Shown here: positions 1 to 4,893 of the stretch, piece after piece
How the letters are laid out: the number at the start of each line of letters is the position of its first letter
How positions within the stretch are numbered: the first letter of the stretch is position 1
NCBI GenBank assembly: GCA_025353435.1
Contig: JANXQR010000690.1
Location: 1 to 5,644 of the forward strand
Reading direction: 5' to 3'
Source: Acidobacteriota bacterium
Lineage (GTDB): Bacteria; Acidobacteriota; Terriglobia; Terriglobales; Acidobacteriaceae
Length of the DNA: 5,644 nucleotides
Translations under genes and position numbers: made by a program
Notes under the pieces: model-generated
The model's input: only the letters and a program-made list of their open reading frames with translations
Database searches by the model: none
What the model was told of the DNA's origin: nothing

Positions 1-155
1 TTCAGCGACCGCTGGCCCATGAAGAGGTAGTTGTAAATGCCCGCGCCAAGCTGGCGAATGTAGCCGGCCCGCAGCAGAAATTTGTGGCTGGCCACTTCGA
101 CATCCGCCGGGGCCTCACGAAGTGTAGGGACAAAGAGCTTCGACCAACGATGCAT
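1..155 (-). CDS. proS: Prolyl-tRNA synthetase, N-terminal fragment (runs off left edge)
   Basis: ProS is the class II aminoacyl-tRNA synthetase that charges tRNA-Pro with proline in the cytoplasm. Only the first 51 codons and two bases of the next are present. The minus-strand translation begins MHRWSKLFVPTLREAP and continues through SHKFLLRAGYIRQLGAGIYN to LFMGQRSL. This is the conserved bacterial ProS N-terminus: LRE-P-D-E--SH, RAG-IRQL--G-Y and LG-RSL. The start at 153-155 matches the usual N-terminus. An in-frame ATG at 219-221 would add 22 mostly polar residues (MENDSSLPC...) with no intervening stop, and neither start has a well-spaced Shine-Dalgarno, so the start is uncertain. The family call rests on motif recognition and is strong despite the short length. 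The catalytic domain and any editing insertion lie outside the window. Confidence 0.9.
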   Translation of the reverse strand, partial: MHRWSKLFVPTLREAPADVEVASHKFLLRAGYIRQLGAGIYNYLFMGQRSL

Positions 156-319
156 AGAAATGGGTAGGCTTGCTTTCCCGTCCGCAGCAGGGACGCAGGG
201 CAGTGAAGAGTCGTTCTCCATTTTAAATGGCCGCGCACTCCCCGCCGAATCCTTCCCCGCCACCCGGCCTGGGACCCTGCTCGAGCCCAGCATCGCCCAA
301 ACCTCATAGGAACTCGCCA

Positions 320-465
320 TTGCCGCTCTCCGTTGCAGGGCGCCCCAGGGTCTTCCGGGGTCCACACGTCAAGGCGGGTACCCGCCGGTAATCCGTGAGG
401 TGAAGCCGGAGTCCAAGGCAACCTGTCGCGTCCCCGTGAACGCCCCGCACCTAGACAGAGTGCAA
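320..465 (-). ncRNA. Candidate structured RNA, 6S-RNA-like rod
   Basis: No protein gene is convincing between proS and the toxin-antitoxin pair, but the minus strand here folds on itself. The ends pair 462-465 with 320-323 (TTGC/GCAA), 457-460 with 326-329 (CTCT/AGAG), and 441-448 with 335-342 (GCGGGGCG/CGCCCTGC, one G-U). Inside this terminal stem the 3' side carries a small hairpin at 343-360 (CCCC...GGGG). An apical part contains the perfect palindrome GGCGGGTACCCGCC at 373-386 and weaker pairing 435-438 with 365-368. A long closing stem, an open centre with a short 3'-side hairpin, a GC-rich apical arm and a length near 146 nt resemble 6S RNA, the RNA polymerase-holoenzyme regulator encoded by ssrS. 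This is inference from hand-drawn pairing. A proS leader element or an unrelated structured RNA is also possible. Confidence 0.4.
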
Positions 466-467
466 CC

Positions 468-495
468 CGCATACCAACACCTCGACCACTGAAAA
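468..495 (-). promoter_or_regulatory. Putative extended -10 promoter for the structured RNA
   Basis: Read on the minus strand, TATGCG (473-468) is preceded by TGG, giving an extended -10 (TGnTATGCG). A weak -35-like TTTTCA (495-490) lies 16 bp upstream. An AT-rich run (about 492-510) just upstream could act as an UP element. The expected start, about 461, falls close to the 5' end of the terminal stem of the candidate RNA. The match is imperfect, and support comes mainly from its position. Confidence 0.35.
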
Positions 496-604
496 CAAAA
501 TAGTTATTATGAGACCGTCGAGGACCCGCCGTGTCAGGCCCGACACAGGCCGCGGCAGCCTTGACACGCTTTTTTGGATGTGACCCGGTTTCGCGACCGC
601 GACG

Positions 605-907
605 TTACTCGTTCGCAAACACTGCTAGGGCGTCGCGGCTCCCATGAATGACCCGCAGAATGCGGATCTCTCCTGACAACGGCCGATAGAAGATCAAATG
701 GGGAGGCACGGCAAATGTGCGAACCTCCGGATGCCTCTCCAATCCCAGCGACTTCCCGATAAACGGAAACCTGATGAAGAGAGCAAACTTCTCGGTGATC
801 GACTCGATAACGTGGGTTGCCGAATCCTCGCTCCCGCTTCCCCGCGCAATTTACAACCAGATTGCATCGAGGTCAGATCGGGCTTGCGGCGATAAACGAA
901 TCCGCAT
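605..907 (-). pseudogene. parE: ParE-type toxin gene interrupted by an in-frame TAA
   Basis: ParE/RelE-superfamily toxins are about 95-105 residues and, in ParE members, poison DNA gyrase. Reading minus from ATG 907-905 gives MRIRLSPQARSDLDAIWL, then TAA at 853-851, then IARGSGSEDSATHVIES... to a final TAA at 607-605. The frame after the stop is uninterrupted and typical of the family: IGKSLGLERHPEVRTFAVPP, HLIFYRP, then IRILRVIHGSRDAL near the C-terminus. The stop falls where family members usually have tyrosine (IW-YIA), so a one-base change from TAT or TAC explains it. There is no frameshift, and total length (100 codons counting the internal stop) is normal. The ATG overlaps the antitoxin TGA by one base, so translation would be coupled. 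As written, only an 18-residue peptide is made. A sequencing error or an ATT restart at 850-848 cannot be excluded. Confidence 0.85.
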
Positions 908-1173
908 CAGTTTCCGTTCAGATTCGCGTTTCCGCGTTTCCGCACAGACTCAACCAGCGCGACGAGGTCCTCGGAGCTGTAGCCTTCCCCTTCGCCCGCA
1001 TCTAAAGCGCGCTCAGACGCATCCAGCGAACTCAACAACTCCAGCCGCGCTCGCTCGCGCTTCTCCCAGAGTGCCAACGCCTGCCGCACAGCCTCGTCAC
1101 GGCTTTGGAAGCGGCCTTCCTGGATACCCAATTCGACAAACGAATTTTGCGCGGGAGTAAGCTCAATCTGCAT
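907..1173 (-). CDS. parD: ParD-like ribbon-helix-helix antitoxin
   Basis: This 88-residue protein is the likely antitoxin of the downstream ParE frame: it would bind the toxin and repress its own operon. The N-terminus MQIELTPAQNSFVELGIQEG fits the ParD/CopG layout. A short strand (residues 1-6) would insert into DNA as a dimer. Helix A (7-19), the G-RFQS turn (20-24) and helix B (about 25-39, with the D-E-A-VRQAL-L pattern) follow. The C-terminal half is acidic and helical (SSLDASERALDAGEGEGYSS and beyond), which is normal for the toxin-binding tail. Its TGA overlaps the toxin ATG by one base, the usual antitoxin-first order. No Shine-Dalgarno precedes the ATG; the promoter position suggests a leaderless mRNA. 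The reading frame is intact although the toxin frame is broken. Confidence 0.85.
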   Translation of the reverse strand: MQIELTPAQNSFVELGIQEGRFQSRDEAVRQALALWEKRERARLELLSSLDASERALDAGEGEGYSSEDLVALVESVRKRGNANLNGN

Positions 1174-1179
1174 AGCACA

Positions 1180-1208
1180 AGCCTAGGAGCAGCCCGACAT
1201 CCTGTCAA
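1180..1208 (-). promoter_or_regulatory. parD promoter, positioned for a leaderless transcript
   Basis: On the minus strand a perfect -35 TTGACA (1208-1203) is followed after exactly 17 bp by a -10-like TAGGCT (1185-1180). Only six bases separate the -10 from the parD ATG (1173-1171). Normal initiation seven bases past the -10 would therefore place +1 on the A of ATG. The -10 overlaps the palindrome CCTAGG (1182-1187), a plausible place for autorepression by the ParD ribbon-helix-helix, though no operator is proven. Confidence 0.6.
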
Positions 1209-1223
1209 TCACTCAAGAGCCGG

Positions 1224-1260
1224 GTGCCCCAGATCTCGCTTCTGAGGCCTGGGACACCAC
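1224..1260. repeat. Palindromic hairpin repeat, copy A
   Basis: GTGCCCCAG (1224-1232) pairs with CTGGGACAC (1249-1257) over nine positions with one G-U type mismatch, and CTC (1235-1237) can pair with GAG (1244-1246) inside. It lies about 38 bases past the stop of the minus-strand 169-residue gene and just upstream of the parD promoter. It may act as a terminator without a U-tract. Its outer ends match those of the palindrome at 1951-1998 (GTGCCCCA at the left, TGGGA-ACCAC-like at the right), so it looks like a member of a dispersed family rather than a dedicated terminator. Confidence 0.6.
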
Positions 1261-1294
1261 TACCCTCAATCAGCTGGCTATTCGCCGCCACCAA

Positions 1295-1804
1295 TTACAG
1301 AATAATCGGCAACGAAATCAACCGGGCGCGCCAGTCAATCGACACCGAAGCCGCCGCCGCGCCATTGGCGTCCCACGCAAACAGCGTGATCTGCAAATCG
1401 TTATTGGACGCGGGGTTCGACGGATCGGGCACCAGCGCAACCTCGGTGGTCGCGAAGAACGGCTTGTCCGAGCGTGGGGTCGCGACAATGCTGATCGGTG
1501 CAGTAAACGCGCGCACCAGCGGCAGGCACACAAACTGGCTCAGCAGGAACGTGACCTGACCATTGGTTCCGGTGGTCGAAACTCCGCTGGCATCCAGCAA
1601 GTTGGAATCGGCGCAACTCAAGCCGGGCTGCTGCTGATAAATGATCAGCCTTCTCCACGCCGTTGATCCCGCGGTGTAGTCGAACGCGCCAACCGGGAAC
1701 TGGAACATTTTCAGTTGCTCTGGCTCGATGCCGGTGCCGGCAATGGCCTCAAGCTGCTGTTTGGCCTCCGTCGCGCTGGGCTTCTTTTCCGATGCTTTAT
1801 TCAT
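1295..1804 (-). CDS. Hypothetical protein, 169 residues, predicted beta-rich C-terminal part
   Basis: I do not recognise this family. The start at 1802-1804 is chosen because GGAG lies seven to eight bases upstream of the ATG; a longer frame from 1912 has an upstream extension of unconvincing composition. The first 35 residues are charged and probably helical (MNKASEKKPSATEAKQQLEA). From about residue 36 the protein becomes rich in Thr, Ser, Asn and alternating hydrophobics, suggesting beta strands: RRLIIY (51-56), VTFLLSQFVCLP (84-95), ISIVATP (104-110), LQITLFAWDANG (137-148) and SVSIDWRARL (153-162). There is no signal peptide, clear membrane span or obvious catalytic motif. Cysteines are at 65 and 93. 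The ending is vaguely reminiscent of jelly-roll or lectin-like sandwich domains, but this is only an impression. It stands alone, with repeat-bearing spacers on both sides. Confidence 0.7.
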   Translation of the reverse strand: MNKASEKKPSATEAKQQLEAIAGTGIEPEQLKMFQFPVGAFDYTAGSTAWRRLIIYQQQPGLSCADSNLLDASGVSTTGTNGQVTFLLSQFVCLPLVRAFTAPISIVATPRSDKPFFATTEVALVPDPSNPASNNDLQITLFAWDANGAAAASVSIDWRARLISLPIIL

Positions 1805-1919
1805 AAATGTCTCCTTCGGGGGATTTACTCGACCGCGCACCCCGGAAGGGGCAGTCGCGTAACGAATAGTGACCGGCGAAGGAAACGCGTTACAGATTAA
1901 TCCAGCCGCCAAGCCGGCG

Positions 1920-1937
1920 GATCTCGATACTGAGATC
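1920..1937. repeat. Short inverted repeat GATCTC-N6-GAGATC
   Basis: Six-base arms GATCTC (1920-1925) and GAGATC (1932-1937) are perfectly complementary around a six-base spacer. A second small inverted repeat (CCGCC 1906-1910, GGCGG 1916-1920) abuts it. Both lie about 100-130 bp upstream of the 169-residue gene, so they could be an operator or simply part of the repeat-rich spacer. Nothing else supports a role. Confidence 0.35.
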
Positions 1938-1950
1938 TACGACGAAGCTC

Positions 1951-1998
1951 CGTGCCCCATCCATTCGCCTTTTTTCTGGCGAATGGGTGGGAAACCAC
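1951..1998. repeat. Long palindromic hairpin repeat, copy B
   Basis: The left arm 1956-1969 pairs with the right arm 1978-1991 over 14 positions with a single G-T wobble, around the T-rich loop 1970-1977. The left flank GTGCCCCA (1952-1959) and right end TGGGAAACCAC (1988-1998) match copy A at 1224-1260. The core stem is different in sequence and longer. It lies between the 169-residue gene and the SDR gene, roughly 80-120 bp downstream of the SDR stop. It could stabilise or terminate that transcript, but it has no following U-tract. Confidence 0.65.
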
Positions 1999-2020
1999 AA
2001 ACCTCATTCAGCCGGTCTAA

Positions 2021-2072
2021 CTGGTCACTGAGCGCTGATCACTGACCACTGATCACTGATCACTGACCACTG
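2021..2072. repeat. Tandem repeat, 7-bp unit, about 7.4 copies
   Basis: Seven in-phase units begin with CTG: CTGGTCA, CTGAGCG, CTGATCA, CTGACCA, CTGATCA, CTGATCA and CTGACCA, followed by a partial CTG. The consensus is CTGAYCA. The array ends three bases before the SDR stop codon (2076-2078) and would form the first transcribed bases of that gene's 3' untranslated region. Units contain TGATCA palindromes and TGGTCA/TGACCA pairs, so the RNA could form alternative short hairpins. Confidence 0.85.
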
Positions 2073-2075
2073 TTT

Positions 2076-2918
2076 CTAATCCATCCCTGTATTCTTCAAA
2101 ATCAACTTCTCGAACAGGCCTCTCGGCAGCAAAGCCTGCATAGCCAACCCCATCTTCGCGTCTGTCCCCACCACATGCCGCAGCTTCGGCCGAGGCGCCT
2201 CCACAACCCTCGCAATACACTCCGCCACCACCTGCGGATCGGCCTTCGGTCGGTCGCCCTGTACCCGCGCACGCCACTTTTCCACCCGCCCCGCGTTCGG
2301 TGAATTCGGATCAAGCAGCTTGCCGGCCACCTTCGCATTCCGCGTCCAAATGTCCGTTTCGAACGCCCCCGGCTCCACAATCGCCACTTGGATCCCCACC
2401 GTCTTCATCTCGTACCGCAGGCTCTCCGTCCACCCCTCCAGCGCAAACTTGGCTGCCGCATAACTGCCCACGCCGGGAAACCCAAGCCGCCCCGAAATCG
2501 ACGACACCATCACCACGTGTCCGAACCCCTGCCGTCTCATCTGCGGCAGAAAGGCCCGTGTCATCGCCGCCGCGCCAAAGAAGTTGGTCTCAAACTGTTC
2601 CCGCAATTCGGCATCGGTCACATCTTCCGCAAACCCCGGCGCAGCAAATCCCGCATTGTTCACCAGCGCATGTAGGGGCGACTCCCGTTTCGCCACCAAA
2701 TCAGCAATCGCCGCAATCTGCTCCGCGCTCGTCACATCCAGCGGCAGAAACTCCAGCCTCTCCAATACGCCGGCCGCGCGCGCCGCATCTTCCAGCTTGG
2801 TGCGCCGGTTCAAGTCGCGCATGGTCGCCAGCACCCGCCATCCGCGCCGCGCCAGCGTCACGCAAGTCAGCAGCCCAAACCCGCTCGATGCGCCCGTAAT
2901 CAAAGCCGTCTTTGTCAT
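2076..2918 (-). CDS. Classical SDR-family oxidoreductase
   Basis: This is a 280-residue NAD(P)(H)-dependent dehydrogenase/reductase of the classical short-chain type. The Rossmann nucleotide-binding motif TGASSGFG is at residues 8-15, DVT at 61-63 and NNAG at 87-90. The catalytic set is N112, S140, Y153 and K157 (VSSISG...GSYAAAK), followed by the PGAFETDI segment at 183-190. The basic residue after strand 2 (ATMRDL) suggests NADP(H), as in 17-beta-HSD-like SDRs, but the substrate cannot be read from sequence. The start at 2916-2918 is preferred over the ATG at 2949-2951 because the fold begins at MTKTALITG and GAGGAG lies nine bases upstream. The stop TAG is followed almost at once by a 7-bp tandem repeat. 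It is divergent from the DUF3592-like gene across 43 bp. Confidence 0.93.
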   Translation of the reverse strand: MTKTALITGASSGFGLLTCVTLARRGWRVLATMRDLNRRTKLEDAARAAGVLERLEFLPLDVTSAEQIAAIADLVAKRESPLHALVNNAGFAAPGFAEDVTDAELREQFETNFFGAAAMTRAFLPQMRRQGFGHVVMVSSISGRLGFPGVGSYAAAKFALEGWTESLRYEMKTVGIQVAIVEPGAFETDIWTRNAKVAGKLLDPNSPNAGRVEKWRARVQGDRPKADPQVVAECIARVVEAPRPKLRHVVGTDAKMGLAMQALLPRGLFEKLILKNTGMD

Positions 2919-2961
2919 TTCGCTGATCTCCTCGCGGCCAACCCGTGCCATACTCCCAGCA

Positions 2962-3381
2962 ATGGAAATCCTGCACTATCACTGGGGCGTGCTTCTCCTC
3001 TGGATCATAAAGCTGCTCAAGGTCTTCGGCATCATCCCCGGAGCCATCGCCGCGTCCTGGCTTCGAAAGCTCTATCAGAGACGCCGCCAGACCAAGGCCA
3101 TGGAAGGCTGGCCCTCCACTGAGGCCACCGTCCAATCCGGAAGAGTCCACTCGGAAGGCCGCCGCCACTGGGCCGAACTCACCTACTCCTACTTCGTAGC
3201 CGAGTATCACGCCGGCACCTACGTCAAGAACTTCCACAAGGAAGACGACGCCGACGAGTTCGTTCGCCAGCTCAGGGACAAGCGCCTCCAAGTCCACTAC
3301 AACCAATCCAAGCCCGAAGTCTCAGTCATCCTCGACCGCGACCTGGAGATGATCGTCCTGATGGTCCCTCAACTTCGGTGA
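2962..3381 (+). CDS. DUF3592-like single-span membrane protein
   Basis: This 139-residue protein has one N-terminal hydrophobic segment (about residues 8-34, WGVLLLWIIKLL...GIIPGAIAASW). A basic stretch RKLYQRRRQTK follows, placing the bulk of the protein on the cytoplasmic side if the positive-inside rule holds. The soluble part fits the DUF3592 pattern: WPSTEATVQSGRV at 50-62, AELTYSYFVAEYHAGTYVKN with its Y-Y-V-Y--G-Y spacing, and VHYNQSKPEVSVI at 111-123, matching the usual VYYDP--P--SVL. The function of DUF3592 proteins is not established. The start is ATG 2962; the frame is open further upstream, but that part is antisense to the SDR gene. No Shine-Dalgarno is evident. CATACT at 2949-2954, seven bases before the ATG, could be a -10 for a leaderless mRNA. 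It converges on the next minus-strand gene. Confidence 0.75.
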   Translation: MEILHYHWGVLLLWIIKLLKVFGIIPGAIAASWLRKLYQRRRQTKAMEGWPSTEATVQSGRVHSEGRRHWAELTYSYFVAEYHAGTYVKNFHKEDDADEFVRQLRDKRLQVHYNQSKPEVSVILDRDLEMIVLMVPQLR

Positions 3382-3385
3382 CTCG

Positions 3386-3407
3386 GCTTTCTCGATAACT
3401 CGAAAGC
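3386..3407. terminator. Weak hairpin between convergent genes
   Basis: GCTTTC (3386-3391) and GAAAGC (3402-3407) form a six-base stem with a ten-base loop in the 35-bp gap between the convergent stop codons at 3381 and 3417. It could serve as a bidirectional terminator, but the stem is short and neither strand shows a run of U after it. Confidence 0.25.
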
Positions 3408-3416
3408 GAATCCTAG

Positions 3417-3776
3417 TCATTCCTCTGAATGTTTCGCGCGCTTTGAAGCTCCGCCGCGCCGGAATGCGTTTCGAAACAGCCGCAACGAGATCAGAAGCGC
3501 ACTGAGACCTATGCCGAGCATCATGAAAAAAACAACTTCCCATCCATCATCAAAGCTCATACGGAATAGTCCCAGCGCTGCCATCATCGACAGAAATAAC
3601 CAAAATAGGCAGAAGACAATCAACCCCGCGCGCTGAATGGGCTTCGCATGAGGATCGCCATTCCAAAGGAACGCATCGACGCTTCCGCCGCCGCGCCGGG
3701 CTTCCTCCCACAGAATGTTCTTCTGCCTCTCCTCGACATCCTCCCTAATTCGCTCAAAGGTGTGCTTGTCGTCCAT
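3417..3776 (-). CDS. Small two-span membrane protein of unknown function
   Basis: This 119-residue protein has a charged, helical N-terminus (MDDKHTFERIREDVEERQKN) and a glycine-rich link (RRGGGS, 27-32). Two hydrophobic helices follow: about 50-71 (AGLIVFCLFWLFLSMMAALG) and about 80-102 (VVFFMMLGIGLSALLISLRL). The tail is basic (RNAFRRGGASKRAK). Both ends therefore probably face the cytoplasm, with the acidic loop FDDGW (75-79) outside. I recognise no family. GAGG about seven bases upstream supports the ATG at 3774-3776. It follows kdsD on the same strand with a 55-bp gap filled mostly by an 8-bp tandem repeat, so co-transcription with kdsD is likely; a functional link to Kdo synthesis is not shown. 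Confidence 0.72.
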   Translation of the reverse strand: MDDKHTFERIREDVEERQKNILWEEARRGGGSVDAFLWNGDPHAKPIQRAGLIVFCLFWLFLSMMAALGLFRMSFDDGWEVVFFMMLGIGLSALLISLRLFRNAFRRGGASKRAKHSEE

Positions 3777-3795
3777 CGTGCCCTCGCGCCGTTTC

Positions 3796-3827
3796 TAGTC
3801 CCTCAGTCCCTTAGTCCCTCAGTCCCT
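3796..3827. repeat. Tandem repeat, 8-bp unit, four copies
   Basis: Four perfect in-phase units of YAGTCCCT (TAGTCCCT, CAGTCCCT, TAGTCCCT, CAGTCCCT) alternate at the first base. The array stops four bases before the kdsD stop codon (3832-3834) and fills most of the gap to the next minus-strand gene. In the minus-strand transcript it reads as repeated AGGGACTR units. These resemble a weak purine-rich Shine-Dalgarno core, but they lie 20 or more bases upstream of the next ATG. Confidence 0.85.
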
Positions 3828-3831
3828 GCAC

Positions 3832-4851
3832 TTAAATCAATTCCACTCCCCACAAATCATGCAGGTGGATCACGCCCTCAACCTTGTTATCGCGGTCAAT
3901 AACGACCAGCGAAGTAATCTTCCGCTCTTCAAGGATAGACAGCGCCTTTGCCGCCAATTCCTCTCCGCCGATCGTCCGCGGATGCATGTTCATCGCCTCG
4001 CCCGCAGTCCTGCTCAGAGCCGCACCGCCTTCCCGCTCCAGCAGCCTCCGCAGATCGCCGTCGCTGATCACCCCGCACAGCTTACCGCCATCCTGCACCG
4101 TGGTCATGCCCAGTTTCTTTGACGACATCTCGTAGATCACGTCGGTCATCGGCGTCAACGGCGTCACCTTTGGCACCGCATCACCCGCGTGCATCAGGTC
4201 CCGAACCTTGGCCAGACGCTTGCCCAGCTTCCCGCCGGGGTGCAGCTCTGCAAAGTCCTCTGCCTTGAAGCCCTTCCTCAGGCTCACCGCCACAGCCAAC
4301 GCATCACCCAGTGCCAGCATCGCCGTGGTCGACGCGGTCGGCGCCAGGTTCATCCCGCACGCCTCGCGCTCCACGCCGCAGTCGAGAGCCACATCGCTGG
4401 CCGTCGCCAGGGTCGAGGCCAGGTTGCAGCAGAAGCTGATCAGCGCGTCGCCCTTCCGTTTCAAGGTTGCCAGCAGCCGCAGAATCTCCTCGGTTTCTCC
4501 GCTGGCCGAAAGCGCAATCACCACGTCGCCCGGCATCAGCACGCCCACGTCGCCATGCACCGCCTCGGCCGGATGCAGAAACAAAGCGGGCGAGCCGGTC
4601 GAACTCAGCGTCGCGGCAATCTTCTGGGCGATGATGCCGCTCTTGCCCATTCCCGTCACCACCACACGGCCGTAGGAGTTGCCGCAACGCAGAATCAGTT
4701 CCACCGCCCGGTCAAAGTCGGCCGCCATCGGTCCTTCCAGACGCACGGCCAACTCTTCCAGCGCCGCCGCCTCCATGCGCACCAGCGCCGCCGGCGTCAG
4801 CGATTCCTGTTTGGCCGGTTCCGGGCCGTCCTCATCTTGTTTTTGGATCAT
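3832..4851 (-). CDS. kdsD: D-arabinose-5-phosphate isomerase (KpsF/GutQ family)
   Basis: The enzyme interconverts D-ribulose 5-phosphate and D-arabinose 5-phosphate, the first committed step toward Kdo for lipopolysaccharide. It is cytoplasmic. The 339 residues give an SIS sugar-phosphate domain (about 45-190) followed by two CBS domains (about 218-274 and 285-339). Visible SIS motifs are VVVTGMGKSG (63-72), HPAEAVHGDVGVL (93-105), SASGETEE (115-122), the family signature VEREACGMNLAPTASTT (160-176) and ELHPGGKLGKRL (202-213). From memory, the E. coli KdsD residues K59, H88, E111 and H193 correspond to K70, H99, E122 and H204, a constant offset of 11, so the active site looks intact. Length is close to the usual 320-340. 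Shine-Dalgarno is weak. A four-codon frame, ATG GGT AAC CGA TGA, ends overlapping the start codon. It is divergent from the thioredoxin gene. Confidence 0.96.
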   Translation of the reverse strand: MIQKQDEDGPEPAKQESLTPAALVRMEAAALEELAVRLEGPMAADFDRAVELILRCGNSYGRVVVTGMGKSGIIAQKIAATLSSTGSPALFLHPAEAVHGDVGVLMPGDVVIALSASGETEEILRLLATLKRKGDALISFCCNLASTLATASDVALDCGVEREACGMNLAPTASTTAMLALGDALAVAVSLRKGFKAEDFAELHPGGKLGKRLAKVRDLMHAGDAVPKVTPLTPMTDVIYEMSSKKLGMTTVQDGGKLCGVISDGDLRRLLEREGGAALSRTAGEAMNMHPRTIGGEELAAKALSILEERKITSLVVIDRDNKVEGVIHLHDLWGVELI

Positions 4852-4893
4852 CGGTTACCCATGCTACCAGTTTCCCATCTGTTAAGAGCGATT

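Noticed and set aside
2..472. 156-codon minus-strand open frame covering the proS start and upstream region
   Set aside because: It is in a different frame from the clearly conserved ProS N-terminus, is rich in Arg, Gly, Trp and Cys, and overlaps the structured RNA candidate. It looks like a GC-driven open frame.
531..546. GTGTC-N6-GACAC inverted repeat as a terminator downstream of parE
   Set aside because: Only five base pairs and no following U-tract on either strand.
550..580. GC-rich segment followed by a T run (CGCTTTTTTGG) as a plus-strand intrinsic terminator
   Set aside because: The bases before the T run form no stable stem and no plus-strand gene ends here.
717..1160. 147-codon plus-strand open frame opposite parD and parE
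   Set aside because: Low-complexity Ser/Pro/Arg composition, antisense to two recognisable families; a shadow frame.
2021..2072. Short repeats as a CRISPR array
   Set aside because: Units are seven bases with no spacers; a simple tandem repeat. The same holds for 3796-3827.
2300..2899. 199-codon plus-strand frame opposite the SDR gene
   Set aside because: Extremely rich in Pro and Ser, the usual antisense shadow of a GC-rich coding gene; the minus frame has all SDR motifs.
2701..3306. 201-codon minus-strand frame opposite the DUF3592-like gene
   Set aside because: It runs through the SDR start and divergent spacer and has no recognisable motif; the plus frame has a membrane segment and DUF3592-like pattern.
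4189..4860. Long plus-strand frame fused to the thioredoxin gene
   Set aside because: The first part is antisense to kdsD, with His/Arg/Gln-rich composition; the real gene begins near the signal anchor.
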